Source of the DNA: Gordius sp. MW1
Lineage: Eukaryota > Nematomorpha > Gordioida > Gordea > Gordiidae
DNA length: 64,000 nt
Assembly: GCA_964036665.1 (NCBI GenBank)
Contig: OZ038528.1
Coordinates: forward strand, 620,001-684,000
Direction of reading: 5' to 3'
The notes beneath the pieces were generated by a model. The model did not search any database, had not been told where the DNA came from, and saw only the letters and a list, made by a program, of their open reading frames with translations. Every line of letters starts with the position of its first letter. The first letter of the stretch is position 1. Below are positions 23,696-36,419 of this stretch, one piece after another. Made by a program: the position numbers and the translations under genes.

Positions 23696-23816
23696 GTGTG
23701 GTAAAAACGATAGAGGTCGACTAAAAAAAAATAAACCAAAAAAGCTTTGGTCAGTTTATGTTTAGTCGACTAAAACCAAAGGTGGACCAAACAAAACCCA
23801 GCCGTTCTTACAACAC
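23696..23816. mobile_element. GTGTTGTAAAAACGG palindromic MITE, copy A
   Basis: Ends GTGTGGTAAAAACG and CGTTCTTACAACAC are flanked by TA on both sides, a Tc1/mariner-type duplication. The core has TTTAGTCGACTAAA, itself a palindrome. Sister copies: 56,554, 60,516 and 61,459. Confidence 0.75.
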
Positions 23817-26186
23817 TAGTGCAAAGTTTTAAATTGGATTAATCAGAGTTTTGACTTTAAATTCCTTATGGTTTGGAACGGGTAATTGCCATGTCAGGCC
23901 CTATGATTTTTACCTTGCCAAAGTATACACAATATTGGCTGCTTTCGGAGGGGGGGGGGGGGGTGCCCCCACCCTCTCATCCTCCCCTGCCCCCCCCCCT
24001 CAATCATTGGTGCCTCTTTTTGAATTTAAACCGAATATTATGGTAAAAAGCGTAAAGGTATCAAGCGAGGAAAAGGTCCATCAATAAATATTTGTTTAAT
24101 TAGTAATGAAAAATCAGTTGACGTCGGGCAACCCTATCTACCCTTCCTACTTATTTTGAAATGATTTCTAATTCATCCCCTTTGATAATCAAAATATTAT
24201 TTTTCAATGTTTTTTTGCACAGCTTGTTAAATTAGTGGAAATCAAATTCTACTTAAAGTAAGTATTTATCTAATATATATACATAATACGTGATAGAATA
24301 TTATTTCTTTTTATTCGGTTAAAAGTTTAAAATATATAAAATTCTAATTAATTTTTTATGAAGAGTTTTAAATCAATGATAAAATGGCCTAGATTGTATT
24401 AACAAATTAATAAACTAAAAATCAACATTAAACTCTCTACTTTATCTTTTATAAATAAATATTAAATTAGTGATACTATAACGAATATGAATGGAAAATG
24501 AAACAATTTTAAAATTTAAGCAACTTTTTACTACATGACTAAGATAATAGTTTATGTAAGAATAGGATTTAAAGAGAGGCAAAAATTGATTTTTTCCAAA
24601 CTTATTCAAACTTCAAATACATTTTTTATAAAAAATTACGATTTGAGGAAGGGGGCATTTGCCCTCCCTGCCTACCCTAGGCCTTATCTCTCTGATATTA
24701 TTATACACGCTCCAAAAAGCCTTTGAATATAATCCGACCTAATCATAAAAATGTTAACTTTTGTGTCATCCTGTTCTTAATGATAATTTTGGTTGTTGTT
24801 CAATTGACAATTTTAAATTTAAAAAAAACCTTAAGAGTTAGTTTCTTAATTATAAAGTTGTAGTGGATCCTAATGACCATTTGGCCGGAGAAATGGTTAA
24901 ATAATTTGGTTTTAATAACTAGGGTTGAAGATTTTTCTTAGAATCGCCATCAATATAATTCTGCAAGTCAAAAGCCAAACCAAGGGATGGCAAAAGGGGA
25001 CATTAAACGGGCTCAAAATTTTACCTCTAATACCACTAATAAATTTTATCTGCTATTTAAAAAAATTACTCGTTCTTAAAATATGTTTCTTATTTTGCTT
25101 GGTAAATTTCATTAATTAACGAGGTGGCAAAAAAATTTATTATAAATTAAATGTTATCTAATATTAACTTTAAAGTATATAATAAGGTTTTAAACGAATT
25201 TTTATTAATGATAATTTATAATAATATATTACCTTACGTCTTTATAGGAATGTGGATAAATTCATCGAATATATCGCAAAATCTCGCACATTTAGAAATT
25301 TAATAATAGTTTATACGTTGTAAACACAGTTAATTCAATATTTACCCACACAAAACATTCCTTTCAGTCAAAAATATGTTTTAATATGGCTTTAACCAGA
25401 ATTTGACTGTATAACTTCTTCTCTTTTTTTTTTTTGGGGGGGGGGCAAATATTTATCTTTTTTGAAAATCTTTACTATAATTTAGTTATATAAAAAGAAA
25501 TATTTGGATGGGGGTAGGGGGCGCTGCCCCCTGTCTCACTATTAGCTACTTCCATGTGGTGTTTCATACAACGGTAGGGGGGGGGCAGGTGTTGTTTAAA
25601 TATTTGTCATACCTCAAAACAATTTAAAGTAAGGGGATATTAGTGGAGAAAAGGCTAATTAGTTTTGATTTAAATTCCTACGAAACATTTACGGCTTAGA
25701 TTTTTTTCGGGTTTTATAATAAATAAAACAAAAATTTTGAAATTGATTTAAAGAGGGGCAAAACAAAACTGAATTTTTTTAAAAAATTAATTATTTCGTC
25801 CTCTATATCTAATGTATACACTTGGTGGGGGGGGGGGTCATTTGCCCCTCCCTGCCTTCACCCTACCAGGCTCAGAAAATCAATAATTATTGAATCAGCG
25901 CTACAAACATATTCTGAAAACTGTAATTGATTGACACCTGTCATTATATCACTTTATAAGCAAATCTATTTTTTCTGCTTACTGTAGTGTCTCCTTTAGG
26001 AAAAGGAGCACAATTCCTCCGACCCCTTCCAGATTGTCAAAAAATTAAGTGCCTGACCCCCACGTAAAATTAAAACACTTGTGGGGCGAGAAATTCAAAA
26101 ATATGCGTTATGCAAAAGCATACATGTACTTGATTTAAAACCATGACAATTTTTCACAGAGAAATATATGAAAATGTAAAAAAAGA
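23817..26186. other. AT-rich DNA with broken G/C-run MITE pieces
   Basis: Homopolymer G or C runs near 23,950-24,000, 25,432-25,445, 25,580 and 25,825 sit in words such as TTTGCCCCTCCCTGCC, so they are remnants of MITEs with poly-G tracts. No gene was recognised. Confidence 0.45.
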
Positions 26187-26194
26187 ATAGTAGC

Positions 26195-26759
26195 CATGGG
26201 CGTAGCCAGAGGGGGGGGCAGTGAAAGGCGGCTGCCCCCTCTAAATCTAAAAATTTGTTGAATTCTATTAAAATTAAGGCTAAAATTTTAAAAATAATCA
26301 TTTTGCCCCTCCCTAAGTCATCATTGCCCCCCTCTTTCTCCAATGCTGGCTACCCCCATGATAGTAACTATCCATATGCGTGGCCAAGGGGGGCTGGGAG
26401 GGATGGCTGCCCCCCCCCTCTAAATCTAAAAATTTGTTGAAATTTATTAAAATTAAGGCTAAAATTTCAAAAATAATCATTTTGCGCCTCCCTATGTCAC
26501 TATTGCCTCCCTCTAATTCCAATGCTGGCTACGCCCATGATAGTAACTATCCATATGCGTAGCCAAGGGGGCTGGAAGGGATGGCTGCCCCCCCTCTAAA
26601 TCTAAAAATTCAGGGGCTGGCAGAGAAGGGCGGCTGCCTCCTCTAAATCTAGAAATTGTAAAATTTTATATAATTTTGGTTAAAATTTTAAATTTATCAT
26701 TTTGTCCCTCCCTATATCATTATTGCCCCTATCTGAATCTTATCCTGGCTACGCCCATG
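26195..26759. mobile_element. Tandem array of three G/C-run MITEs
   Basis: Copy 1 (26195-26360) runs from CATGGGCGTAGCCAG to CTACCCCCATG. It is flanked by ATAGTAGC and ATAGTAAC, an 8-bp duplication with one mismatch. Copies 2 (to 26,539) and 3 (to 26,759) follow head to tail, each joined by ATAGTAACTATCCATATGCG, so the unit of about 179 bp includes flanking host sequence. This points to local tandem duplication after a single insertion. Copy 3 carries an internal partial repeat of its left end. Confidence 0.8.
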
Positions 26760-28077
26760 TAGCTAGCTATCTATACTCAAAATTTTAGTTTTCTCCGAAA
26801 TTTTGCCCGTGTTTATATATTTTAAACTTGTTCCTAGTAGAAACAAAGCTTTTGTACACATTATATACCAAAATTATTCATTAGGTAAAACAAAATTTCA
26901 TCATTTCTCTCCCCTCCCCCCCCCCCTCCCTATATGATGAGTTCCCTAAATATTTTATTACACTGCCTCACGCGTTTACACATATGTAAGATAAGAACCA
27001 ATGAGAAAAATCTGATAAATGTCAATCAAACTAACGAAGACTTGGGGGGGGGGGGGGGTAGGGAGAGGTATGAGCTAGGAAGGGACGGATAGCCAAGTGT
27101 TTTAAGGTGCGTTTTTATGCCTTTTATATAGAGATAGAAATATCTATATATGTTACGAACAATCAATCCACTATATTAATTGTAAAACACTCCCCTCACC
27201 CTCCAAAAAACAGCTGTAGAATTATATGGAATTATTCTAAATCTTCTCATCAATTGAGCTCCAAAATTATTTCAATTTAATATCACATTTGAGGTAAATA
27301 AATATTTTAATTATTTATTTTAAAATACGTGTTGTTCGTAAAATCCCGACTTGTACAAATATTATATTTTTATGATATCTCTTATATCCTGGTGCTGGGG
27401 TTTGGTTAAAGGGGCAATTTTAGCTCTCTCTCCGGGAGGGAGGGGGAAAGAATTTTGTTCAAATATTTATCTATCGATGCTTGGTCTTTATATTAACAGT
27501 TGCAAAGGCGATCATAAGCGTAGATAAGAGGTGGCAAGAAGGGGCATCTGCCCCCTCCGTCTTCTCCGTGTCAAAAATTTTGTACATATTAAATTATGGT
27601 AAAAAAATCCAAAATTTTCCATTATCTCCCTCCTTAATTTGAATCCTGGCTAGACCCATAATGAGGAATTTAAGATTTAAACGTTTCTGTAAGGGAAAAA
27701 CTGGCTTATGTCTAACAGAATGGATGCAGTTTTGGGGGAAGTCTTTAATTAACTTTAAAATTCTTGCTCTAAATGCTAAATTAAAACTTGATTAATTAAC
27801 CCCGACATTGAAAAATCATTCGAAAAGCCCGATACCTTAGTTTTTAACATACATTGATGTCAAATAATTTCTAGATTGGTAATTTTTATAAATATTATAT
27901 TCCACCATTCTTTATAATTGTCATAGTCATAAAAATCATCTTTTAAATCCAATCTGTTAATTAAATTATTTCATTATATGTATAAAGCTCTCTAAATTAT
28001 ATCACTTAGTCCTATATAATAATAACCAATTAATGTTATGTTATAACATTTGACTTTAGAAACATTGGAGACACATT
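26760..28077. other. FoxA upstream region
   Basis: The stretch holds G runs (27,042-27,058), a degraded G/C-run MITE at about 27,515-27,661 (CTGCCCCCTCC to CCTGGCTAGACCCAT), then about 400 bp of AT-rich DNA directly before the FoxA start. The promoter should lie here, but I cannot point to specific elements. Confidence 0.45.
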
Positions 28078-30362
28078 ATGAATTACAACAATTTTCCTGG
28101 CATTTCGGCAAATGCATTCCATCATTCCCCGCATTTCAATCAACCATCGACCCTTGGTACAAGTTTAAGTATGCTTATTTCAAAATTTTATTTACTAGAA
28201 TCCTCAAATAATATTTTAACTAAGCTATTCGACTGAAATTTACTATAATGCTTAAGTGCTACTTCCTTGATCATTTAATTTTTTCCATTTCTATAGGATA
28301 AATAGCATGGTTTAACTAATATTTTCCCCGTGCTTTAGGCTACGCTCTCAACGGGAAATCATTCTACGGTGAGATGATATACAATAATGGAATGGCTAGT
28401 TATAGCCCCCCGAATCATCAAAATAATGCATCTTCTGGACTGGATTTGAATGGAATTGGCGATTTAATTGCAACCGGTTACAAACATCCCTCCGCTTTCC
28501 TTGTGGACCAAAACCCCGATCATATGATAGCCCAAGGTGGCTCTTGGGTTACGCCCTCAGCTCCATCACCCCCTCAATACTTACCTCCACCCTATGGCGG
28601 GAACGCCATGTTCCGTCACCCCACAACCGATGACGACAACGACGGGTGTTACCCACCACGTGATGAAGAAGCACGTGATTACTATGCCCATCCTGCACCC
28701 GGGTCCATTTCGCCCCGACCGGAAGAAATTGGCTGCGGCGGCGGTGATCAGCTCGATTACCACGACCACCACCGAGCGTCGTTCTTACCACCACGAGGGG
28801 GGACGCGACAACAGCTGACGCCACCTCGGCCGCCCCAATCCTTGAGTCCGGCCGAGCAAGGGATGCATCACGTGACTTCGAATCACGAGGATGGAGCAGG
28901 TGATTCGAGAACTGATGACGAAGATGAAGGGGCAGGATGTGGTGAGAGATCGGTCTGTTCTTCGCCTCTGGATAAGATTGTGAAAGATACGAAATCCTAT
29001 AAGAGGGCATACACGCACGCTAAACCACCTTACAGTTACATAAGTTTGATAACTATGGCCATCCAAAATTGCCCCTCTAAAATGATGACACTCAACGAAA
29101 TATATTCTTTCATCATGGATCTATTCCCCTTCTATCGTGCCAATCAACAACGCTGGCAAAATTCGATTAGGCATAGTCTCTCCTTCAACGATTGCTTCAT
29201 CAAAGTGCCCAGGACTCCGGAAAAACCGGGAAAAGGTAGTTTTTGGACCCTTCATCCCGACAGTGGAAACATGTTCGAAAATGGGTGTTATTTGAGAAGG
29301 CAAAAGAGGTTTAAATGCAATAGGCGACAAACTTTGAGACAAGCGGTTAAGATAGTAGGAGGTCACGTGGGCGGACCTGGACACCAAGGAGGAAGTAATG
29401 CTTCGGGCAACGATAGTAATACCAGTAGTAATATGGACATGATGCCTGGTTATGATGGAAGTAGTCCTGAAGATGATAATGCAGGACGTGGTGTAGCCTA
29501 TGCAGTTCATACTAGTCTAGATAATGGCCAAATAATCAGTAATGGGGATAGGAGTATTCCTGGTGGATTTGCTTCTATGCACAATGGGTTCAGAGAATAC
29601 CCACCACAGCCCCAAGATACCTTTTACTATGGTAGCAATGGAAATGAACAGCAACCTAACAATCTAGGAGGAAAAGAAATGTCGGATTCTTTAAACAACA
29701 ACAATAACAATTCGATCCTCGGTCAAAATTATTTGGAAAGCGTAATGCTCCAAGGCTCGATCAATGCTCGTCAGCCATTATTCGGTTTACCAGATGGCTC
29801 AACAGCCGCTCAATATTTTCTAGATCCACCTGATTCTATCATAGCTCGCCCTCATTTACATGGATTGGGGAGTATGGGCATAGGGGCTTCTTCACCTTTA
29901 AACTATAACCCTCACGAAGTGTATCAGGGGTCCGAACACCCCCTTCCACCTAACCCAGCGGCTTACCATCTAGATGTGACACGTGATTGGCCATCATACC
30001 GTGCCCCTTACGATATGGGAATATATACCCAGGACCCAAATAACCACGTGACAACCGATGGCTCTTCCTACTTCGATATACAACTCGGACAAACCGCACC
30101 TTCCACATCATCAATCCCACCCCAAGCAGTCGATCAGCTGGTTGCACCCCACCCCTCTCAAATGAACCCCCAAAGAAGACCTTCTTCTATCGGTGGGTTG
30201 CCTAGCGACGGGACCGCCCAGTCCGATGATTGGCGTGAAACCACTGGAACAATTGGGTCGTCACTCCACAAAAACCTAATTGTTCCTAGACGTTCACACA
30301 CCTCTACGCCCGATATCAAAGAATCGCTGGATAGAATAAACTCCGGATCAGTTAATTACTAA
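28078..30362 (+). CDS. foxA: FoxA-type forkhead transcription factor (2 exons)
   Basis: Exon 1 is 28078-28156 and exon 2 is 28339-30362, joined over a 182-nt GT-AG intron (phase 1). The product is 700 aa. An in-frame TAG at 28057-28059 supports the start ATG. The forkhead DNA-binding domain (about 252-350) contains [53 protein letters not shown] and [11 protein letters not shown], the FoxA/HNF3 subfamily signature. FoxA proteins are nuclear pioneer factors for gut and endoderm genes. Before the domain are a Pro/His/Asp-rich stretch and an acidic Asp/Glu patch; after it are Gly/Asn/Ser-rich low-complexity segments including six Asn. The usual FoxA C-terminal HPFSI-type motif is not visible. 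The 5' part of exon 2 is much richer in GC than its surroundings. The subfamily call rests on the forkhead domain. Confidence 0.95.
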
Positions 30363-30394
30363 TGCCACAAAACCTCGCTCCGATTTAAAAAAGC

Positions 30395-30400
30395 AATAAA
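30395..30400 (+). terminator. Poly(A) signal AATAAA for FoxA
   Basis: It is the first AATAAA after the FoxA stop, 33 nt downstream. Longer 3' ends are also possible because the next 600 bp is AT-rich with similar hexamers. Confidence 0.4.
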
Positions 30401-32279
30401 ATTCTCAGAAGCACACACAAAGAAAGATGCATTTTGGCTTGAGATGTCCCTAGGTCACAAATTGCCCCGACATCAACCCAATAAACAGGCGCTATTGTAT
30501 ATACATATTATACCAAAGATGTTTGAAAACGCTCATACGTGCATCTTTAAAATACGGGTCAGCCTACAATATATTCTTCTTCATCCTACAGATATATTAA
30601 TACTCTCTAGACCGCGCTTTATCGTATATATGTTTCCCATATTTCTTAATATATATACACATTACTCATATAAACTTAAAAACGGACGCAAAAATTATAG
30701 AAACACACACACTTATATAAGTATCATAAATCCTTTATGACCACTATTATAGTATAGTATATTATATATATATATATCTTTATTAAAGCTTTGAGAAAAT
30801 AAGACGTCCTTACAGCTAGACAAATTATAATGCAACAAAACGCATGTTAAAAAATTGGTAATTTGTACATTCCGATAATTTATTTGTGAATATATAAACA
30901 AATTGGTTTTTAGCTTTTTATTGCTTACCAATGTTATAGATAATGATAAACACAAATTTTGTTTTTATTTATTTATTAATAAGTTTTTTAAATATGGTGT
31001 GGTCAAATGTCCATGGAACTATTGATTTTAATATTTCTCTCTCACTTCAGTTTATTGTGACATATGTTAGAGTATCTAAAAATAACTAAATACTTATTGC
31101 CTTATTGACCTGTTAATAGGGGTCATTATTTCAATAAAAAATCAATAAAAATTACGTAAGACTTTTAATTAAATATATCAAAATATCTTTTCTTTTGTGT
31201 TTTGTAAAACTTGAAGTCAAATAAATTATTAAAAAAAGGATAATTGTTTAGAGAAAAAGTATTTTATTCAAAAATATTGCGTTTAAAGATTAAAAGGTCT
31301 TGTGATTTTTTGTTATTTTTATTTTTTAGTTTAATATTCTATTATATATTTGAAACAGAATATTCAAAATATTTATAAAATAGGATTTTTATGTTATATA
31401 AATTAATTAATTGTAGACAAATAAAAGTATAGAATTATATATAACAAATATTTGTACAACTTTGTATGTTTAACTAATAATAATGCATTCCTTATTACCA
31501 CATAATTTTTTCCATAAAACAAAATCTTTTTTCTTCGTCGCTTTCACACATTGCCTAAAAAATTGTAAAAAAAAGTTGAAAATTAAATACTTTTATATTC
31601 AATACATTTGGAATTAATAAAAGGTAAATTCATAAATCTTAGTTTTAAATTTAGTTTTTAAAACAATACTTATACGTAATTTATATTTTGTTTATTTTGG
31701 TTTTTATATTTAAAACTAAGCTTTTTAATAATTTATTATTTTATTAAAATAAAAGTACTAATTAAAAAAATAATTTTCGAACCAATCAATCAAATGTTAT
31801 TGACAGAAATATTAGCCATGCTTCAGCGATAACTAAAGACAAAAAATCAAAATTCAATTTATATATATATACAATGCAATTCCTAGTTTTTCTTTTTCAA
31901 ACCTTTTATTTTATTTTAAATCCTTGTAAAGCTCCAATTTTATGGTAATTAGGTTATAATTTTCATTTTTGAAATTAATTTCTGTAATTATAGGATTTGT
32001 AAATTCAGTTAGAAGATATTTCATAATTTTAAGATCTAAACGGCCCTGCTACTACTTATCTTGCCCTCAAAAAATCAAAAAATATAATTAAATGGGTCGA
32101 TAAATTAGTTCACTAACCTAATTACTCTATATTATTAAACGCGTATTAGATTGTATATATCTACTATGGCTACCCAAATCATATTAATTTTCAAGTATGG
32201 ATGATTAAATGAATTAACTGATTAGGATTGTCTCGCGTCTTTTAACCGGTCGATGGGGTGAATGTGATTGGACGATTTA
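30401..32279. other. FoxA 3' flank, AT-rich
   Basis: Very AT-rich DNA, including a TA dinucleotide run near 30,758-30,775. It probably contains the FoxA 3' UTR. No other gene or element is recognised. Confidence 0.4.
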
Positions 32280-32600
32280 GATATTCATACGCACAGCTGT
32301 TTTAAACAATAATTATTTTGGGCTATTATCAAAAATTAATTAAAAAAAGGCTCGAAGATAAATACTGTGCATACTTTTGGATTATCTTTATTTTATAAGG
32401 TTTTAAAAATTTTGAGAATTTAGCTAATAAGCAGATTTTAAAAGATATTCATACGCGCAGCTGTTTAACAATAATTATTTTGGGCCATGATCAAAAATTA
32501 ATTTAAAAAAGGCTCGAAGATAAATATTGTGCATACTTTTATATTATCTTTATTTCATTAGGTTTTAAGAATTTTAAGAATTTAGATAATAACCAGTTTT
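32280..32600. repeat. Two-copy tandem duplication, 164-bp unit
   Basis: The unit starting GATATTCATACGC-CAGCTGTTT occurs at 32,280 and again at 32,444 with a few substitutions and small indels. Both copies contain AACAATAATTATTTTGGGC and AAGGCTCGAAGATAAATA. Its function is unknown. Confidence 0.8.
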
Positions 32601-33185
32601 TTAATTTCCAACGTGTGCATGCAATTTTTTTAAGCAAAAAAATCAAAACTAAGTGTAAAAAATCGTGCCATAAAAATAATTAATATGGCTTCGTTTCCAC
32701 GTGATTGACATAATTAGCCAATCAGAAAGCAGTGATTAAGCTCTCAAATTGATCTATAATAGGCGTAGGTACATTATAGGCCCCTCCAATTTACTATATT
32801 TGTATAGTGGGCAAGTTCAAATTGCATTTGATTGTATATAAGGACTCTGATTTAAACTCGGGCGATTCGTAACAAAATCTAGAGCCTAATTCTTAAAACT
32901 AAAAGTTTCTTTTAATTTTTTTTTTTGGGGGGGGGTGACTAGATTAATAACTTAATTTATTGAATTTAATAAATAACTTTAAAAAACTTAACAAAGTTTA
33001 GTTTGTGATTTCTGATTAAAAACTAATGGCTTAAGGCCAGTCAGGGGTTTATATCTGATTGCATTGAGATGCAAGTATTTTATTATGATTTAAAGAGGGG
33101 TAAATTTGGGAGTTTGAAATTTAAGCCTACATTTTAAATATATATTACGTTTTTGGTAAAACTATGAGAATTAAAGATTTCCAAT
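32601..33185. other. Intergenic AT-rich DNA
   Basis: No gene was seen. The segment at 32,697-32,750 (CACGTGATTGACATAATTAG, then CCAATCAG) is less AT-rich and carries an E-box-like CACGTG and a CCAAT-like word, but no adjacent gene start was found. Confidence 0.3.
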
Positions 33186-33350
33186 CATGGCCATAGCCAG
33201 CATTGATATTAGAGGGGGGCAATAATATTAGGGAGGGGCGAAATGAACATTTTTTGAAAGTTTAGCCATAATTTAGATTAATTAAAAAAAATGGATTTAG
33301 AGGGGGCAGCCTCCCGTCCCTCCCCCCCCCCCCCCTTGTATACGCCCATG
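33186..33350. mobile_element. G/C-run hAT-like MITE, reverse orientation
   Basis: CATGGCCATAGCCAGCATTG leads into GGGGGGCAATAAT and AGGGAGGGGCGAAATGA, then an AT-rich core, a long C run and TACGCCCATG. It is the family consensus read backwards. Confidence 0.75.
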
Positions 33351-34496
33351 TTTCTAGTGTATAATCGTAATATAATGAAAAACATCCTAAATAATTATAC
33401 TGAATCTAAAAGTTTTTAAATCCATTAAAACATTTTTTAATGAACAATGCTTTAAATCAGTCTCTTCCTAAACAAGATATTTAATGTTGTTTTACAAAGT
33501 ACCTATATAACAGTAAAAAATATATAATTTAATTTAAATAATCGATTTTTAAATAGTGTTTGAAATGAATAGTTTTTACTACTGCAATGCACCATTTAAG
33601 GTCAAACTTAGATTGTTTTTAAAAATCTATATAGCGTCACGTGTTATGTGATACCTGCACTTCTAGTGGAATCATGTTAATAAAATTACTCAAAAGGTCA
33701 AAGATATCATTTCAACTAAACTTGTGCACCAAATGAATTAAAATTATTTTAAATAAAAAAATCTAGATAATATTTTTTCAAAATTTTAATAAATTCTCCG
33801 TTTTACCGATTGAATAATATTTAATAAATTTTGATTCATTTTTTGGCTTAAAAATGGCAAAACTATGATTATTTTCGAGACTCTTTTAAAAGTAAAATTA
33901 GCATTTTCAAAATTAAGAGATTAACTTCTTTTTTTTACCTGCTCTTTTACCTGTGGTTTACCTGCAATTTTACTTGTCTTTTACCTGCACACGAGTTGTG
34001 ACCTAAGTGTTAGGACTGGAGGTACGACAAATTTACAGGTAAGCGCTATAAATTTGGTTTTCACCTCTATACTTGCTTACCTGTCGCCCTTCCCTAACCC
34101 CCCAAGCCACAAAATTAGCACAGGTAAGTTAATTTTTGTCTCGGCCACCCACCTAGATCAAAGGGCTCGCCGCCCCGGTAAAATATTTTGCTTGTGCCAT
34201 TTCCCTAAATTAACTTTTATATATCTAGACAATTTATACGAATCGTGATATTTTTGTTACCAAAAGAACGGCACTCATTTGTCCCCCCCCCTTTGATTAA
34301 AATTATATGTAATTTTAGCATTCTTTTTTGGTAAAGAAAACTTAAATATGCAACTTACATTTTATAAATCAATATTAAAATTATATAAATATGCGTAATT
34401 AAATATATCGATTGTGACCGTCCCCATCAATTCAGTTTTTTCATATTTTTAAAAATAGAATATTTTACCCTTCCCTAATCTTTTAATATAATCCTA
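33351..34496. other. AT-rich DNA with repeated TTTACCTG words
   Basis: The words TTTACCTG and CAGGTAAG recur at least eight times between 33,935 and 34,130 in no strict period. No gene was recognised; the clustering may mark an unclassified repeat. Confidence 0.35.
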
Positions 34497-34810
34497 GATT
34501 GGTCCTCGAAAAAACAACAAAGCAAAAACTCCTTTCATCCTCGAACCATCCGATCCTTCTTTAGAAGGTAGAATGCGTCCCGACGGAGCTTCTATGATCC
34601 CCTGGGAGGATGGCAAGTTCCTAGCATGGGACTTTACCTGCATTGATATCTTTGCCCCAACCCCAACTAATAATAATTATAACCCACTTTCTTGTGCCGA
34701 AGATCGTAAAACACTCAAATCCCGAGCCATTGCTCATTCTATAATTTATATTCCAATAGTAGCTTCCTGTTCGGCTACTTTTGGCAAAAAAGCATTAGCA
34801 TTTTTTTGTA
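34497..34810 (+). pseudogene. LINE C-terminal fragment, second subfamily
   Basis: The frame reads FILEPSDPSLEGRMRPDG, ASMIPWEDGKFLAWDFTCID, AEDRKTLKSR, IPIVASCSATFGKKALAFF, then breaks into unrelated sequence. It is clearly homologous to the fragment at 16,595-17,706 but differs at many residues and lacks the segment before ILEPSD, so it comes from a related but separate family with internal deletion. Both ends are truncated. Confidence 0.78.
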
Positions 34811-36419
34811 CAATTCGTTTGGACATGCTTAAAATAAATTTTTATGAGCATATTTATTTAATTGAAGTTATAAACATTATTAAAAGAGACACAGAATTTA
34901 AAACAAATAATATATAAGAGTTCGAAGGCATCGCAATTATCATCTTCAAGAAGCGGCCAGTATATTTCTTATATAGGCAATGTAGGGAGTGCCTTAAATA
35001 TATTTCCACAGGTTTTAAATTTCTACCAATGTAACAAAATTCTATTTTTTAAATTGCAAAAAAAAACTTTAATAACAAAAATATCTTCGCCCATTTTTAA
35101 AATAGTTTTCGTTCTTTTATAAGTTAGAGCGGGGCTATTGGCCCTTAGAATTTGATTTAGGGCTGAATTTAGTGCCTAGCTATATTAAGGCAAGGAGATT
35201 ATCTGCCTTCCCCCTTCATTCTAAGCAAAAAAAAGTTTTTTTAATTAAATTTATTTAATATATGACAATTTTGTGTCTCTTCCCCCCTCCCCTAAGTTAA
35301 ATCTCTGATAGGAACTAGTTACTATTAGTTTTTGACTACCAATTTGAAAGGTACAATAGCAATTGACTTGGACAATTCAATGCGACAATGTTAAATTAAA
35401 AAAAAATCACAGTTTAAAGGGTTTATTTACACAAACATTTTTAAAGATCTTACGAGAATAAAAAACTTTTTTACGTAGCAAGAAGTCTATTAAATAAATA
35501 GAGAGTAAAACATTAGGGGAGTTTTAATTAATAAATTGCTAATGTGGCTGAGGTGTGTTTGTTTAGTCGCACCGGGCACCGACCATTTAAAACAATGGAG
35601 AAAAGTCAACAAAGTTTCAAAACCCATCTCAGTTTTTTCACGTCAATCAATTTAAAGATTCCTCCTGAAAGATTTGATAATTTTTTACAAGTTAGAAAAA
35701 CAAATATTTGTATTAAAATTTGCTCTTGTCTTCAGAAACTACTTTTAAATTGCCAGCCTTATCCGAAACTCTCGATTTTTTTAATCCGTCGCTTATTTTA
35801 TTAGGTATAAGTAAAAATATGAATTAAGGGGGGAGGGTACGCCCACGTTAACATTGTATTATGACAATATGTAGATTTTTATTATTAAACAAGAAATTTT
35901 TTTGTAAAATTGTATATGATGAGGTAGTAGACTTTGTGTCACCAATGTTACTCTTTATTATACAGTGTATACAATAGGAACAAAGTTAGAGGGTTAAGCA
36001 TATTCTTTGTCATCTATTTATCTTATACAAGCACTCAATACCTAATTCTCTCACATTATGTAAGTGATATTATAATATGACGACACCTTTTATTTTCTTT
36101 ATTTTAATATACATTAAAGGGGAAAATTTCTTGAAGACATAAAATGTATATATTTTTTGTTTAAAAGTGAAGAAAAGTAGCCACTTCGCCTTTGTAAAAC
36201 CCATTTTTGAGGGTGTCACTTGAAGAAGTTAGAGAGTTGTCTTAATTCAAAAGAAGAAAAACCCCTTAATTACTTTCACTTACAACAAATGATTGGCGTG
36301 AAAAAACTATAATAAGGTGTCCACTCTTGAAATATCAAATAGCCGAAGGAGACTTTATGTCTACAACCTTTATCCTTTGATGATAAAACTTTTCATGTTT
36401 GGCGACTTTCGCTTACAAC
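34811..36419. other. Anonymous AT-rich DNA
   Basis: There is an open 86-codon frame at 35,544-35,804 without recognised features, probably fortuitous, and C runs near 35,280. No gene is supported. Confidence 0.35.

Noticed and set aside
28549..29510. Minus-strand open frames up to 153 codons across FoxA
   Set aside because: They are antisense shadows of the GC-rich FoxA coding exon, with no independent features.
35544..35804. 86-codon plus-strand frame, and a 27-codon minus-strand frame overlapping it
   Set aside because: Both look weakly protein-like, but neither has matching splice partners or a recognisable family.
35936..36080. Possible LTR end (TGTTACTC, CAGTGTATACAATAGGAAC)
   Set aside because: No paired copy, primer-binding site or polypurine tract could be found within the window.
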